A stretch of DNA of 64,000 bases. Origin: Buxus sempervirens. Lineage: Eukaryota > Streptophyta > Magnoliopsida > Buxales > Buxaceae. The stretch is taken from the NCBI GenBank assembly GCA_947561395.2, contig OX387187.1, positions 32,965,829 to 33,029,828 on the forward strand, written 5' to 3'. Under the pieces are notes generated by a model. It saw nothing but the letters and a program-made list of their open reading frames with translations, had not been told where the DNA came from and did no database searches. Within the stretch, counting starts at the first letter, position 1, and each line of letters begins with the position of its first letter. Both the position numbers and the translations under genes were made by a program. Of this stretch, positions 1 to 11,331 are shown piece after piece.

Positions 1-881
1 TTGCTTCCGCACCATAGATCTTCCCAAAATCTGATCCGGTATCCATTTTAAATAGAAAATCTGCATTCTTCCTCAACTGTATGAGTCAAATTACCAATTG
101 GTTTCCATAGGCTCATCCCAATAGAAGAGTTAGTTTGACATGGATACCATCCCCCTCTAGATGATCCATATTTTTTATGAATAACCTTTCTCCATAAGTT
201 ATCCCTTTCATTCCCATACCTCCACAACCATTTTTGAAGGAGTGCTTTATTGAATAGCCTTAGAGGCCTCAAACCAAGGCCCCCTTCATTCTTCAACTTG
301 CAGGCAGTTTTCCAGCTCACTGGATGGTCTTTAGCCTCATCCTGGGGGCCTTCCCATAAGAACCTCCTTTGAATCTGTTCCAGCCTTTGTGCTACCGAGA
401 TGGGAATCTTCAAGATAGACATGTGAAAGGTAGGAATGCTCGCCATCACACTCTTCAACAATGTGAGTTTGCCTCCTTCAGATAAAATACTGCCCTTCCA
501 TGAGGCAAGCCTTTTTTCCGTCTTCTCTACGACTATGTTACATGGACTCGGGTACGGGTGTCGGGTGTGGGTATGTGTCTAGGAGTCGGATTCGTCTAAT
601 CCTTAAAATTTAGGATACAGGGACTTGGTTGAAAAGTGTCCAAATTTTGGATACGGATACTGGGATTCAGCTAAAAGGGGTTTTCAGTAATATATTTATC
701 TCTTACATAAATATTTTTTTTTATATTTATTATGTATATAAATATATTACTTATTATAAAAGAGGGGTTTGGAGTACATATTAAATATGTTACTTATTAA
801 AATAAGGGCAAAGAAGGGCTTATGTTATGCCCTTATTTTTATATTTATATTTATTTTATATATATGTAAACTTATAAAAGA

Positions 882-949
882 GGGTTCTGCCCTCGTTTTA
901 TAAAAGACGAAAGAGCTCTTTCGTCTTTTATAAAACGAGGGCAGAACCC
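882..949. repeat. Perfect 68-bp palindrome without spacer
   Basis: I checked base pairing outward from the centre between 915 and 916: all 34 pairs match and pairing breaks at 881/950. The centre is AAGAGCTCTT, and the arms contain GTTTTATAAAAGACGAAAG and its complement. It lies inside the TIR element at 533-1469. Confidence 0.95.
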
Positions 950-1027
950 CTCCCTCTCCCCTTTCTCTCGATAGAGCTCGATAGAGCTCTCTCTCTTAAG
1001 AAGGAGCTCTTGACGGAACTCACCCAG

Positions 1028-1047
1028 GTACGCCTCCTCCTCCTCCT

Positions 1048-1093
<46 letters not shown>

Positions 1094-1325
1094 CCTTTTG
1101 TCCTCCCTCCCTCTCCCCTTTCTCTTTCCTTTCTTTCTTCATTTTTTTCTTCAGAATAACAGAGGAGGGCGAAGGTACGCCTCCTCCTCACTGTCGCCCT
1201 CCTCTACTCTTCTCCATCTTCTTTCTTTCTTCTCGTTTTTTTTTTCTTCTCAAAAGAACAAAGGAGGGCGATTGTGCCTCCTCCACTCCCTCTCTCTCTT
1301 CTTTGTTTATTTCTTCTCCTCTCTC
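1028..1325. repeat. CT-rich low complexity with a duplicated module
   Basis: (CT)n runs at about 1048-1095 are followed by related modules built of a T-rich tract, an AGGAGGGCGA-like block and CCTCCTCC, with the last block seen at about 1028, 1175 and 1275. Long open frames here are artefacts of the repeats. It is the interior of the TIR element. Confidence 0.7.
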
Positions 1326-2254
1326 TCTCTTTCCGACATGTATCTCACCAGCGCCGTGCCGTGTCTGAAATTTTGGGGAAGGATCTGACATAGATCCCAT
1401 ACCGGTACCCGTGTCGTGTCGTGTCAACACGGGTACTTTGGGGGTTTGTGAAGAGTCCGTGTAACATAGCTCTACGATAGGATTCCAAACAGTAGTCTTT
1501 TTATACCTTGCCCCAAGTGGTATTCCTAGATAAGAAGTAGGAAACTTTCCCAATTTACAGCCAAGAATCTGCCCAAGAAGGGATATGTTTTCCACCTCCC
1601 CTAAAGGAAACATCTCGCTCTTCAACAAGTTTACCTTCAACCCAAAACATGCTTGGAAACACATCAAGATTCCCTTTTGCCACATAATGTTCTGGAGCGA
1701 AGGGTTACAAAATGTCAAAATATCATCGACAAAGAGGAGGTGATTTATTGAAAGCGAATCCCCAAATAAAACTCCACTTAGCACACCTAAATCTGACACT
1801 CTAGTCATCAACTTGCTGAACACCTCCATTACCAACGTAAATAAAAGGGGGGAGAGTGGGTCTCCTTGACGAAGGCCTTTGTGGCTATTAAAGAACCCAG
1901 CTGCTGATCTATTAACCAAGACTGAAATTCTTACAGTTGAGATGCAAAACTCAATCCACTCAAGAGACGCCAAGAATCTACTAACATACTTGGAAAGCAT
2001 GCCTCCCACTCAAGAGACACCAAGAATCTATCAATCTTTGAAGCAAATTTATTGTTAGACCAAGTGAACTCAGACCCGCTTATTGGAATATCTATCAAGT
2101 CCCTCCTATGGATGAAATCTAAAAAACCTTGCATGTATGATGATAGCCGATTACATCCCCTTCTTTCAGAAGGAAACCAGGCCATGTTAAAGTCACCCCC
2201 TATACACCACGGGTGTTGGTTGCCTTGCCTAACAACGTCCACCACAGGTGCTGG

Positions 2255-3612
2255 TTGCTTTGCCTTTTCTAATAGCGATATTGAAGATTCCTACTTCTAT
2301 TGCTAAAAATTTGAGATGATTCAGAGATAGTTCCTTTGGGAGGGTCCTGGAGGAGTAGCTAAGTTTCATTTGGTAAGGTGGAAGAGTGTTTGTAGACCGA
2401 AAGAAGAGGGTGGCCTTGGTCTTATACCCTTGATTTTAACTAACAAATCTTTCCTTCAGAAATGGCTATGGAGATACGGTAGTGAGCAGAATAGTTTATG
2501 GAGAATGGTCATTCATGAGAAATATGGTTCTTCTCAAGAGGATTGGATACCAAACAGCTCCTTTGCCCCATACAGAGTAAGCATATGGAGACCAATTGCA
2601 AGATGGGGTGGACTAGAGGGAACATATTTCAGATTTGTAGTTGGCAATGGAAAGAAGACTAGATTTTGGGATGATATATGGTGTGGAGAGGTCACCCCTC
2701 GTGTCATCTTCCCCTCGATCTACAATATAAGTAGTAATCAGAAGGCTCTAGTCAGCGAAATCATGTCCGTTGATGGGAATGTTATTGTGTGGAATGTGTT
2801 TCTAAGGAGACTTTTATTAAATTGAGAGATAAAAGATTATGAAGAAATGATGGGTCTTCTATACAACATGCAGGTTGGGTATGGAGAGGATAAGAGAATC
2901 TGGTCTAAAACGAAATTGGGCTCCTTCTCAGTTAGAATAGCTATTAAAGATCTGGTATCTACTGGTATGAATTTTCAAGCCGCTAAGATAATCTGGGCAC
3001 TGGTTGCCCGAGCAAGGTTGGTTTCTTTTTGTGGGCAGCTTCACTTGATAAAATTCTCACTTTAAACCACTTAAAGAATAGAGGATGACAGCTCCCCAAC
3101 AGGTGCATCATGTGTAAACAACAAGAGGAATCAATGGAACATCTATAAATACATCGTACAGGTATATCAAAAATATGGAATATGCTTTTAACAAGATTGG
3201 GATTGGTATGGACTCAACCTGAAACTTTTAGGCAGACTTTGGAAGCATGGACTATGGAGTTGGCTAAAGGGTAAGTCATGTTGTGAACTGATTTGGAATT
3301 CAATTCCGGCAGCTATAGCTTGAGTCACTTGGGGAGAGAGAAACCACAGGATTTTTAAGGACTCGGAAAGAAGTTGGTACTACCTAGAAAGAAGGGTCCT
3401 GAAACTGATCCACAGTTGGATTGGCAACCAAGCATCAATGAAAGACATTAAAGACATTCCGTTAGAGGATTTTCTAAATTGTACTCATTTTGCTGATTTG
3501 TAGAAAGGGTATTTAAGAGTAGGATGGGATGTCTTGGTACACTGTTTGTGTACCTGTAACTCTTTATTTCTATTCTTAATTATAATTCAAGCCTTATTAC
3601 TTATCAAAAAAA
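2255..3612 (+). mobile_element. 5'-truncated L1-type LINE, 3' part
   Basis: The region after RT (FLWEG, EEGGLGL, LQKWLWRYG motifs) and a degenerate zf-RVT region are read on the plus strand with several frameshifts and stops. The copy ends near 3600 with TTATC followed by an A-run, typical of a plant LINE 3' end. It overlaps in content with the minus-strand LINE just upstream but differs in sequence, so it is a second copy placed head to head. Confidence 0.85.
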
Positions 3613-4889
3613 TGCTTAAATTAGTTGTTATTAGTTATAATTAAAATAAAATTATGTAAGAGATTACAATTTCTTACTACCAATTTAACATATTCCTAGT
3701 TTATATAATATGTTCAATAACAAAGGTTAAATATTTCAAAATATATGATTAAGTAGTCAAAGCAATCATCTAACCCATATTCATCTCCATGTGAGCATCG
3801 ATGGTTCCTTAAAGGGAAAAAAAATCCATCTGATCAACCAGTCAAGATCTCAGGTACCAAGGTGAAAACCTTTGAAAACAATGATAAAGAGGAACCATAA
3901 GGGCTGCCACCCTTTCCAACTTTAAATAAATTTCGTTGATGTTTAATACAATCTGAGTCCTTCAATACAGATTTTCAAAGCCCTGGAAACTCTTTAAAGT
4001 ATCTTTTCTACTTTAAGATGATGGTTCCCATTAATAAAGCATCATTGCATCCTTATCAAGGGTTGCCTTACCTTCAATTGCCCATAGTTACCATTGACTC
4101 CAAGCTCATAAATCCATTCACAGTTTATGCAAAGGTCCAGATTAAGCACTTCATAACTGACATGTAAAATTATGACTGCAGAATTATTTATCTAGCTATA
4201 AGCATTCATCCCAGTTCAACTAATGTGAGCAAGGCTTCAATTTTTCAAGCTCTCTTAAACAAGTATTCATTTAGATAATACAATTATAAGATAAAAATAA
4301 GCCACTAAAAAGAGCGTAAAAAAACATATGTTACATGAAATCTTCCATGTCATGAACCAGAACAATCTCTTGGATTACCCCAGGATACTTCTAGATTTCC
4401 TTTCAAATCAAGCGGGCACATTTTAATTGATATAGTATTTTAGTACCTACACAATCTCTCAGATTACCCCAAATCTCTTGGATTATATCAGGATACTTCT
4501 AGATTTCCTTTCAGGTCAAGTGCACACATTTTTAATCAACACAGTATTTTATTCAATAATCACATAACAACACTTGTGACCCATAATTGACTACTTGTAT
4601 TAAGATCAAAATAAAATGTGCATGTAAGTAACCTCTTGTTTTGTTATATATAATAATCCAGCATATAGAGTATATACACACACACAGATAAAGAAGACAA
4701 ACACAATAACAAAATTGCTCCATGCTATAATTTCCTTAGTTGTCAACTTATTAAATTAAGCTGGTTCCATCTACCGTACCATCCTCACTAATACGTCTCA
4801 AAAGCAATATAGGGATGATATCTACTCTATTCTATGAAACATTGTTTACAAGAATGCATACCCAACCCAAGTAACAATAATAATATGGC
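3613..4889. other. Non-coding AT-rich stretch
   Basis: No coding frame, domain or RNA gene recognised. A duplicated segment (about 4350-4420 and 4450-4520) shares CAATCTCT, ATTACCCCA and AGGATACTTCTAGATTTC-like blocks. It could be part of the long Hsf intron or ordinary intergenic DNA. Confidence 0.5.
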
Positions 4890-5990
4890 GCATCCCATGT
4901 GCATGGGATGAAAACAAGATAACTATTCCTCTATCCCGATTTGTCATAAACCAGACTCCCAAACAAGTCATGGACATCTAACTTTTTTCTAATTGAATCT
5001 ATCCATGTTCTATTTAGCCTTCCTCTTATCTTCCTAGATAATTCAATGAATACCTTCTCGCATCTTATATCCCTAGGACTTTGCTTTACATGTCAAAACC
5101 ATCTTAAACTCATTTCCTTTATCTTCTCTCCAATTTGGGCAAAACCTTAATAATCTCAGATATGAGCATTTCTTACCTTATCTTTCCCAATCTTCTCGTA
5201 CACCAATCCTAGCGTCTCATTTCAGAAACATTTATCCTATGCATATGTTGCTTCTTTGTTGCCAACATTCCAAGCCATATATCATATCAGGTCTAACAAT
5301 TTTCCTATAGAATTTATATTAAGCGGAACACATCAATTACATAACTCTCCAGTAGTGCCTCTCCACTAAAGCCATCCAAGTCCTTTTCTACGTGCAAGAT
5401 CATCATCGACATCTCTCTCCTTATGAAAAATAATTAATCCAATATAAATAAATTGATTTTTTTTATGTAAATCACGTAGAATTTATTGATAATAATAAGA
5501 GAAAAATAATACAAGGGCTAAATTGATTACTTTAAAGAATCCCTTGATCCCCAATTCTACTGTTGTTTCAACTATGATATTGTTCTATAGCGACACTCCA
5601 CATACCCGGTCTTAGTTGAACTTATTATATAACTTTTTGAGTCCAAAGTATCTCTCCATGACACTAATTTTTTAATTCTTCCCACTTTAGTTTGGTCGAT
5701 TAAACCACATTATCTGCAAGTTAACAGACAATAGTGACCTCCTCTTGATATGAGTTTTTAACTTCTCCATAATTAAAATGAAAACATAGGGACTCATAGC
5801 TGACACTTGATGTTAGCAAATCATTACTGGGAACATATGTGTCTACCTCTATCAATCTAATCAAAGCTCCTTCATACATATTTTTAATAATCTCAATGAA
5901 TCTGATTGGTACTCTCTTTCTACCCAAAATCTGCCAAATTAACTCTCTTGGAACTTTGTCAAATGCTTTCTTTATATCAATATAAACCAT
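4890..5990 (-). mobile_element. RTE-clade LINE remnant
   Basis: On the minus strand the RT block YIDIKKAFDKVPRELIW, typical of RTE-type elements, lies at about 5984-5721. Degenerate sequence follows, then the RTE C-terminal region (KIKEMSLRWF; RLNRTWIDSIRKKL) at about 5130-4930. Many stops are present. Related 3' fragments occur at 9.4, 29.6, 32.3, 36.4 and 39.6 kb. Confidence 0.8.
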
Positions 5991-7184
5991 GTTAAGGTCT
6001 CTACTCTGTTCTTTAAACTTCTACACTAATTTTCTATGTAAAAGCACTAGCAGAGTACATATCAAAGCATGAAAGCATAATATATCAAAGCATAAAAGCG
6101 CGCGCACACACACGCACGCAAGCAAGCACAAGAACGAGATGATATTTAACATCTCCAAACTTCAAAATGCCACACTGCAGATTGCAATATGCAAGAGCTT
6201 ATCTTGAGCAAGGTTTACCGTTTCATGCCGCCCATACCCGAAACGGTGGAAAAATAAAAAGGGGCTAAAAATAGACAAAAATTGGATTTTTTGGATTTTG
6301 GGGAAATTTCGCTGGCACGCCGCCAAAAATTGCCAGCGATGCAATTAAGCGATTTTTCCCCTCAAAAACGCATTGTTACCTCCAAAAAAACGAAATTTCG
6401 GCAACTGAAACTGTAAACACAGATCTTGAGAGAATTTTATAAGAATGAAATACATATTATTTTCAGAAACAAAATAATGGCACAAACAGTTTTGGCTAGA
6501 TGCAATGCTTGAAAATAGAAAAATTTTCAATATTTAAAGGGATGTGTGGCATGTCATTCTTTTGATTAGTAAGTATATGGTGTTATATATTTATGGATAA
6601 AAACAGCATGCAGAAGTTACAGGTACACACACTATGTACCAGAGTAAAATACTATTGGCTACATTTCATTCTTGGTATGTGTGGCATGTCATTCTTGGTC
6701 AATGACCTGGACATTTAAATAGTATGGAAAGTACCATGTGACAACCATGATTCAAAAATGGGACCTCATTATTCATATCATTCATATTTCATACAGCTGT
6801 CATTAACATTAAAAAATGACTTGCAATTCATTTCAAAAAACAAAAACAAAAACAAAAAACGTAAGTCAGAAAACTAAATAAGTGATAAATAGTTCTAATA
6901 GTTCTTTAGATAGAACTTATAAGTTATAGACAAGTCCTAGTGGCAGTTCACATGAACAGTTCTTACAAACAAGACACAGTAGCCTCACATCATAGAGAAG
7001 GCACTCTGTGCTCAAGATACATGTTACTTTAACTCATATGCGTATTCAAATTATCTGATTTACTTATAAAGTATCCATATAAATGAGTCCAAAACTGCCA
7101 TCAAATCTCAGTAACTGACGCACAACAACAAAATTTAAAAAAATTTAATAATAAGAAAAATAAGGACAATCCCTAGTGATACTA
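5991..7184. other. Non-coding stretch
   Basis: No gene seen. It holds an alternating CA/CG tract at about 6098-6130, a segment at 6220-6420 with several short inverted blocks (GAAATTTCG-like), and AT-rich sequence. Nothing else can be supported. Confidence 0.5.
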
Positions 7185-8588
7185 AGGGGTCGTTTGGTAG
7201 GGTTTCTGGTTTATGGATTGTGAATTATAATTTAGATTTTGAAAATCTAGATTCTTGTTGTTGATTTTCTAAATCCAGAATCATGTTTGGCCACTACAGA
7301 TTTTAAAATTTGATTTTGATGACTAAAATCTAGAATCCTGTTTGGATACCCCAGTTTCTAGAATTTACAAAATCTTGTTTGCTTGGCCTTTTAGTAAGAA
7401 CATATTTTAAAATTTTGCATTAATTAGTGTAATGGAATAATTTGCTGCTTTTTTTTTATAAGAAAAAGGAAACTTATTTGAACACAATCCCATTGCTAAG
7501 AACACCATTACTAATCCTTATTTGAATACAATCAACCCATTGAACACAATCCCATTGCTAAATCCTGTAACTTGCTGCTGTGAATGCTTAAAGATTATAT
7601 ATTCTATAAAAAATCAATGGTAATGGATCTGCTCCCTTGTAAAAAGAAGATGATAGGAAGCAATGCAAATTAAGCACCGTGCAACCCCACATCTAAAGAA
7701 CACAATCATAATTCAACGGAATTATAAATACCAACTCTCATTTGTCAAATAACAATTCAACGGAATTATTAATACCAAATCCATCTCAATGAAAATAAAA
7801 ATGAAGAACACAATCACGGAAACATTTGAGTACTGATATGAGGGCCAAAATCTACAGTGAAAGCAGAACCACAAAACAAAGCCATGGACGTCAAATTGAA
7901 ACAAACCAGTAACAGTAAAGAGGTAAAAAAAATTAGTATACTTGAAACCATAAAAGTTCTGCCGAACCCAAGGAAGAGAGAGAGATTGAGAGGGATCAGG
8001 AGGGAGAGAGGAGAGAGGGAACGGGAAGGAGGGAAAGGGGGCAGGGGGAGAGAAAGACAGAGATAGATTGAGAGGGAGCGGGAGGGAGAGGGGAGAGAGA
8101 GGGAACTGAAGGAAGGGAGAGAGAGAGAGAGAGAGATTGAGAGGGGAGAGAGGGAATGAGAGGAAGGGAGAGGGAGCAGCGGGAGAGAGATTGAGAGGGA
8201 ACGGGAGGGAGGGAAAGTGAGCAGGGGGTGAGAGAGAGATTGGGAGGAACGGGAACGAGCGGGAGGGAGAGAGAGCGAGAGAAATAGAGTGTGTGTACCT
8301 GGCTGCAACGGCTCCAAGGAAGAAGACGAGCTCCAAGGAAGAAGATGAGCTTCAAAGAAGTTGGAGAGAAAACGTCGGGCTCTCTAAAAACCTTCTTCCG
8401 TCCCGATTTTGGGGTTTATACGATTAATGAAAAAAATCTGTAGAAACAATCTTTTTATGGATTGTGGTTTTTGGCTTGATTCTAGTATCTAATTGTAAAA
8501 TCCAATATTTTAATCTATACCAAACACCTTTAGTGGACTTTGGATACTGGATTCTGTCAAAATCCAGAAACCCTACCAAACGACCCCT
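7185..8588. mobile_element. Harbinger/Tourist-type non-autonomous TIR element, 1.4 kb
   Basis: Both ends begin with the same 25 bp, starting AGGGGTCGTTTGGTAGGG (7185-7209, and 8564-8588 in reverse complement). The flanking triplet CTA is repeated at 7182-7184 and 8589-8591. TIRs of this form with a 3-bp T/A-rich duplication are characteristic of PIF-Harbinger MITEs. No transposase is present. The interior carries a long purine-rich tract. Confidence 0.85.
7970..8290. repeat. Purine-only (GAGGGA-type) tract
   Basis: About 320 bp are almost entirely A and G on the plus strand, in imperfect GAGAGGGA/GGGAGGGA repeats. The tract gives overlapping long open frames rich in Ser, Leu and Pro on the minus strand; these are composition artefacts. 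It lies within the Harbinger-type element. Confidence 0.85.
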
Positions 8589-8591
8589 CTA

Positions 8592-9389
8592 AATATAATG
8601 AAGGGATAGTTGATCATTTGCCAATAGAGAAGAGACCACTAACTAAATTCACAGAGGAAATATTAATTGTGAAAAATATAATGATAGGGGATTTGAAATT
8701 AGTACCCTACTACCCATCAAAAAAATGGGGCTTTAAAGGAACTTAAGCTGAATCCGAAGCTCAAGTGCATGGATTGCCAACCAGCACCAAAAGGGCATGG
8801 ATCACAATACGTAAAAAGAAAAAACAAGATTCATTACAGGCATGTATACATAGAGGAATTATGGGTCTTGATACATGCAGTAACTTCAACCCAAATTGTG
8901 ATATAACCCATGTCCCACAAAAATGCACAATTGTCTACATTCAGATATCCAGGAGCAATATTTTTCCTTTTTAATCATCAAAATATCAAATGGTTAACCT
9001 ATCAATGTAGATAAGTAATATAAGCAGTACAGCTAGAAAGGTAGACACAGAACACAAAGCAGACACATAACACATGGAAGGTATAAATGCAGTACTAGCC
9101 AGAAGCAGAAAATATGGGATAACAAGAAGGTTAAATGAAGAGTAAGGTTAAAGGACATTTCATATGTAGCAGTGAATGAAGCATATTCATATTGATTATT
9201 AGAATAGTTCAAAATATAATAGAAACCACAAAATTGCAAACAACTTTTCATAATCAATTTAACAACAAAATCAATCAATCAAAAACCAGATGCCTTAACC
9301 TAAGGTCAATAGCATGAATACCATTACTCCACCGCAATTTTTCAAAATCCAGATATTCAATCAGCTTATGGCATTCAAATTCTTTGTAA
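8592..9389. other. Non-coding stretch
   Basis: Nothing recognisable. Short open frames show no domain and are interrupted. Confidence 0.45.
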
Positions 9390-9680
9390 CTCCTCATTCT
9401 TTTTTACCTTCTCCTCACTATCTTAGATATTTCAAATAGAAATCTCTTTCTCACAATTATCTCCCTAGGTCTTCACTTTAAATGCCCAAACAATCGTAGT
9501 TTGCTTTCCTTTATCATTTATTTAGTCAATGCCTGAGAACTCTGAAATACATTCGTTCCTTGTTTTTGCTCAGTTTCCCATATATCCATCTCTATATCCA
9601 CATCTTAATAACACTAGTCCTATACCAATGCCATTTTTTTGGTGCAAATTCCAAATGCATAGATTAATTACTCAATCCAA
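9390..9680 (-). mobile_element. RTE LINE 3' fragment
   Basis: On the minus strand the segment translates, with stops, to an RTE C-terminal motif (KLRLFGHLK, RPREI, F.EISK.VRRR) like that at 4.9-5.2 kb. The outer limits are approximate. Confidence 0.5.
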
Positions 9681-10419
9681 AATCATATTAATACTCGTAT
9701 TTCAAAATCAACATTTAAATAGTCAAATCCACACCTAATTAAAGGTTTCCGTGCACATATAAGGTACATAATCATCTGGGTCATGATTGTAAAAGTGTTT
9801 CAATGTTCTACTAAAGTAACAAACACCCTATCAAATTAACTACAACAATGACACATGAGAACATTTTTGTTCATCTCACATGGTATCTTTATGACAATGG
9901 TGCAATACAACTCCATTCAATTGTTTCCGGCATTTCAATTCAAGCAACTTTAAACACACAGAGTTAAATTTAATTAAGGACATTATCGTGCATCAGCTTG
10001 AAACTCAACATAACTTATGGATCCGGCGCATTTTCTGGCCAACGGGAAGGTAAGAAGGGGTAGCATATTTATGGGTCATAATGACGGAGGTAAGTTTATG
10101 AGAGCATGACGTCAGAGTTCTAGGAGTGGCTTCTTTTCTGTATTTTCCTTTTTCCTCTGTGATAGTAGGATTTAGTTTGTGGTAAGCTTTTATTTGCTTC
10201 GACGTTAGTTCTGAAGAAGATATGACAGGAAACAAGAATCTTGGTTTTAAAAATTTCATTCCCTGTCTACTGATTCAAATAGCTTTCTCCAATTTATAAA
10301 GAAAAACTTCAATTGTCAATTCAAGAAACAGAATCCACAATCATGACAAAGAATTATAAAACATTCTTTCGATAAATCAAAAAAGAAAAAAAAACAAGAG
10401 CTTCAACAAGAACACGTAC

Positions 10420-10671
10420 GTATGTGTTCAACTGTCTGACGAAGCTAGAGAAGTTATTGTGCTTGAAATATTTGGGCAAAAGATCTCTTGCGAACTCCGG
10501 CGGATTCCAGACAACGAAGCTATTGTTGCTAGGGCTCCACGACACAATCGAATCCGTCGCTGGATCATCGACCATATCGTAAGTCTTACTGAGAAATGGC
10601 GGCGGAGCATTCGCGTTCGCGGTCGAACTCGCAGCGTTCGCGATTGACGTATTGCTCTGAACTCCATCCAT
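10420..10671 (-). CDS. Heat shock transcription factor, class A1 type; first exon only
   Basis: The exon encodes 84 residues. An Asn/Ala-rich N-terminus is followed from about residue 23 by the Hsf DNA-binding domain: [38 protein letters not shown], and the recognition-helix region [14 protein letters not shown]. Hsfs bind nGAAn repeats as trimers and activate heat-responsive genes; the A1 group are master regulators. The exon ends at TAC followed by GTACGT (donor at 10419), the position of the conserved intron inside the Hsf DNA-binding domain, phase 0. The expected next exon (GFRKVDPDRWEF-like) was not found down to position 1. Either the intron exceeds 10 kb or the gene is broken. The start was chosen at 10671 (MDGVQ), as in other A1 proteins; an in-frame ATG at 10728 would add 19 residues. 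The class A1 call rests on the remembered family consensus. Confidence 0.88.
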
Positions 10672-11030
10672 TTCGGCTAAATCCGGAAAAGAACAAGCAT
10701 CAATCCGATTGACCAAAGGACACGGCAACTTATCAGAAAACGGAGTCCAATGAGGCCATACCTACGGCAACAAAAGCATAAAGGGAAGCAACGTAGCGAT
10801 CCGATCGCGAACCATGAAGAGGCGAACGAAAGAAAATCTTGAGAGGGATAACGAAGGTTTAGGTTGCAGAGTGGTTCGTTCACGACGGAGCAGATTAAGA
10901 GAAGAACCCTAAATTGCCGGAGATGTAGTTTTGTACGGTCACGTTGAAGGACGAGCGCGGTGAGACGATATTTAATGGAGGAGACGACGTATGAAACGGA
11001 CACGAAGCGGTGATTGGGAAAAGTGCTGGG
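10672..11030 (-). promoter_or_regulatory. Presumed 5' leader and proximal promoter of the Hsf gene
   Basis: This relatively GC-rich stretch is directly upstream of the Hsf start and contains an in-frame alternative ATG at 10728-10726. Its length and composition suit a leader plus proximal promoter. I did not find an unambiguous TATA box or perfect heat-shock element. Confidence 0.4.
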
Positions 11031-11266
11031 GCGTGACGCCGCCGAGTTTTTTAATCATTAAATTTTTAAAACCCCAGATGGCCCCTGTGGTTTTCTTAAA
11101 TATCGGTAGCATATAGACCAGCGGGTTGCCACCGTACAAAGGTTCAGATATATAATGTCTTAAAAATTATTAGAAAGGGTATCTTTTGGAAGTTAAAAAA
11201 AAAGGACAAAATTACCCTCAGTGATAATGTAACATTATGAGAGTTTATGGACAAAATTATATATCT

Positions 11267-11268
<2 letters not shown>

Positions 11269-11330
<62 letters not shown>
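11269..11330. repeat. (CT)31 microsatellite
   Basis: Uninterrupted CT dinucleotides, about 0.6 kb upstream of the Hsf exon. Confidence 0.97.

Positions 11331-11331
<1 letters not shown>

Larger units (their letters stand above)
533..1469. mobile_element. Non-autonomous TIR DNA transposon, 937 bp, with 8-bp target duplication
   Basis: The left terminus CTATGTTACATGGACTC (533-549) and the reverse complement of the right terminus (1453-1469, CTATGTTACACGGACTC) agree at 16 of 17 positions. Identical 8-bp direct repeats CTCTACGA flank it at 525-532 and 1470-1477. Removing the element and one repeat restores the LINE reading frame, so both boundaries are certain. The interior has no transposase; it holds AT-rich sequence, a long palindrome and CT-rich tracts. 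An 8-bp duplication fits hAT-type elements, but the TIR is not a textbook hAT end, so the superfamily is left open. Confidence 0.88.
1..2245 (-). mobile_element. L1-type LINE remnant (endonuclease and RT fragments), interrupted
   Basis: Read on the minus strand. An APE-type endonuclease fragment (GGDFN motif) lies at about 2245-1990. A reverse-transcriptase fragment with GLRQGDPLSPLLF and the FVDD active-site box lies at about 1990-1478, and the post-RT region continues at 532-1. The half between endonuclease and RT is missing. The junction sits in a 23-bp near-perfect direct repeat (about 1957-1979 and 2009-2031), so a deletion between short repeats is likely. The RT is also split by a 937-bp DNA element at 533-1469. 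The element runs off the left edge of the window. Stops and deletions make it inactive. Confidence 0.9.

Noticed and set aside
928..1388. Arg/Glu-rich and Leu/Ser-rich open frames
   Set aside because: Encoded by CT/GA microsatellites in the TIR element; composition artefacts.
1..3612. Twin-priming inversion of a single LINE
   Set aside because: The minus and plus pieces both contain the same post-RT region and differ in sequence, so they are two separate copies rather than inverted halves of one.
7722..8355. Overlapping open frames of 119-204 codons on the minus strand
   Set aside because: They are made by the purine/pyrimidine repeat tract in the Harbinger-type element; low-complexity Ser/Leu/Pro sequence with no start context or domain.
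10428..11003. Alternative minus-strand open frames overlapping the Hsf exon and leader
   Set aside because: Out of frame with the Hsf domain and without similarity to anything; shadows of a GC-richer region.
11269..11330. (CT)31 as a core promoter element
   Set aside because: It is about 600 bp from the Hsf start, and nothing ties it to a transcription start; kept only as a microsatellite.
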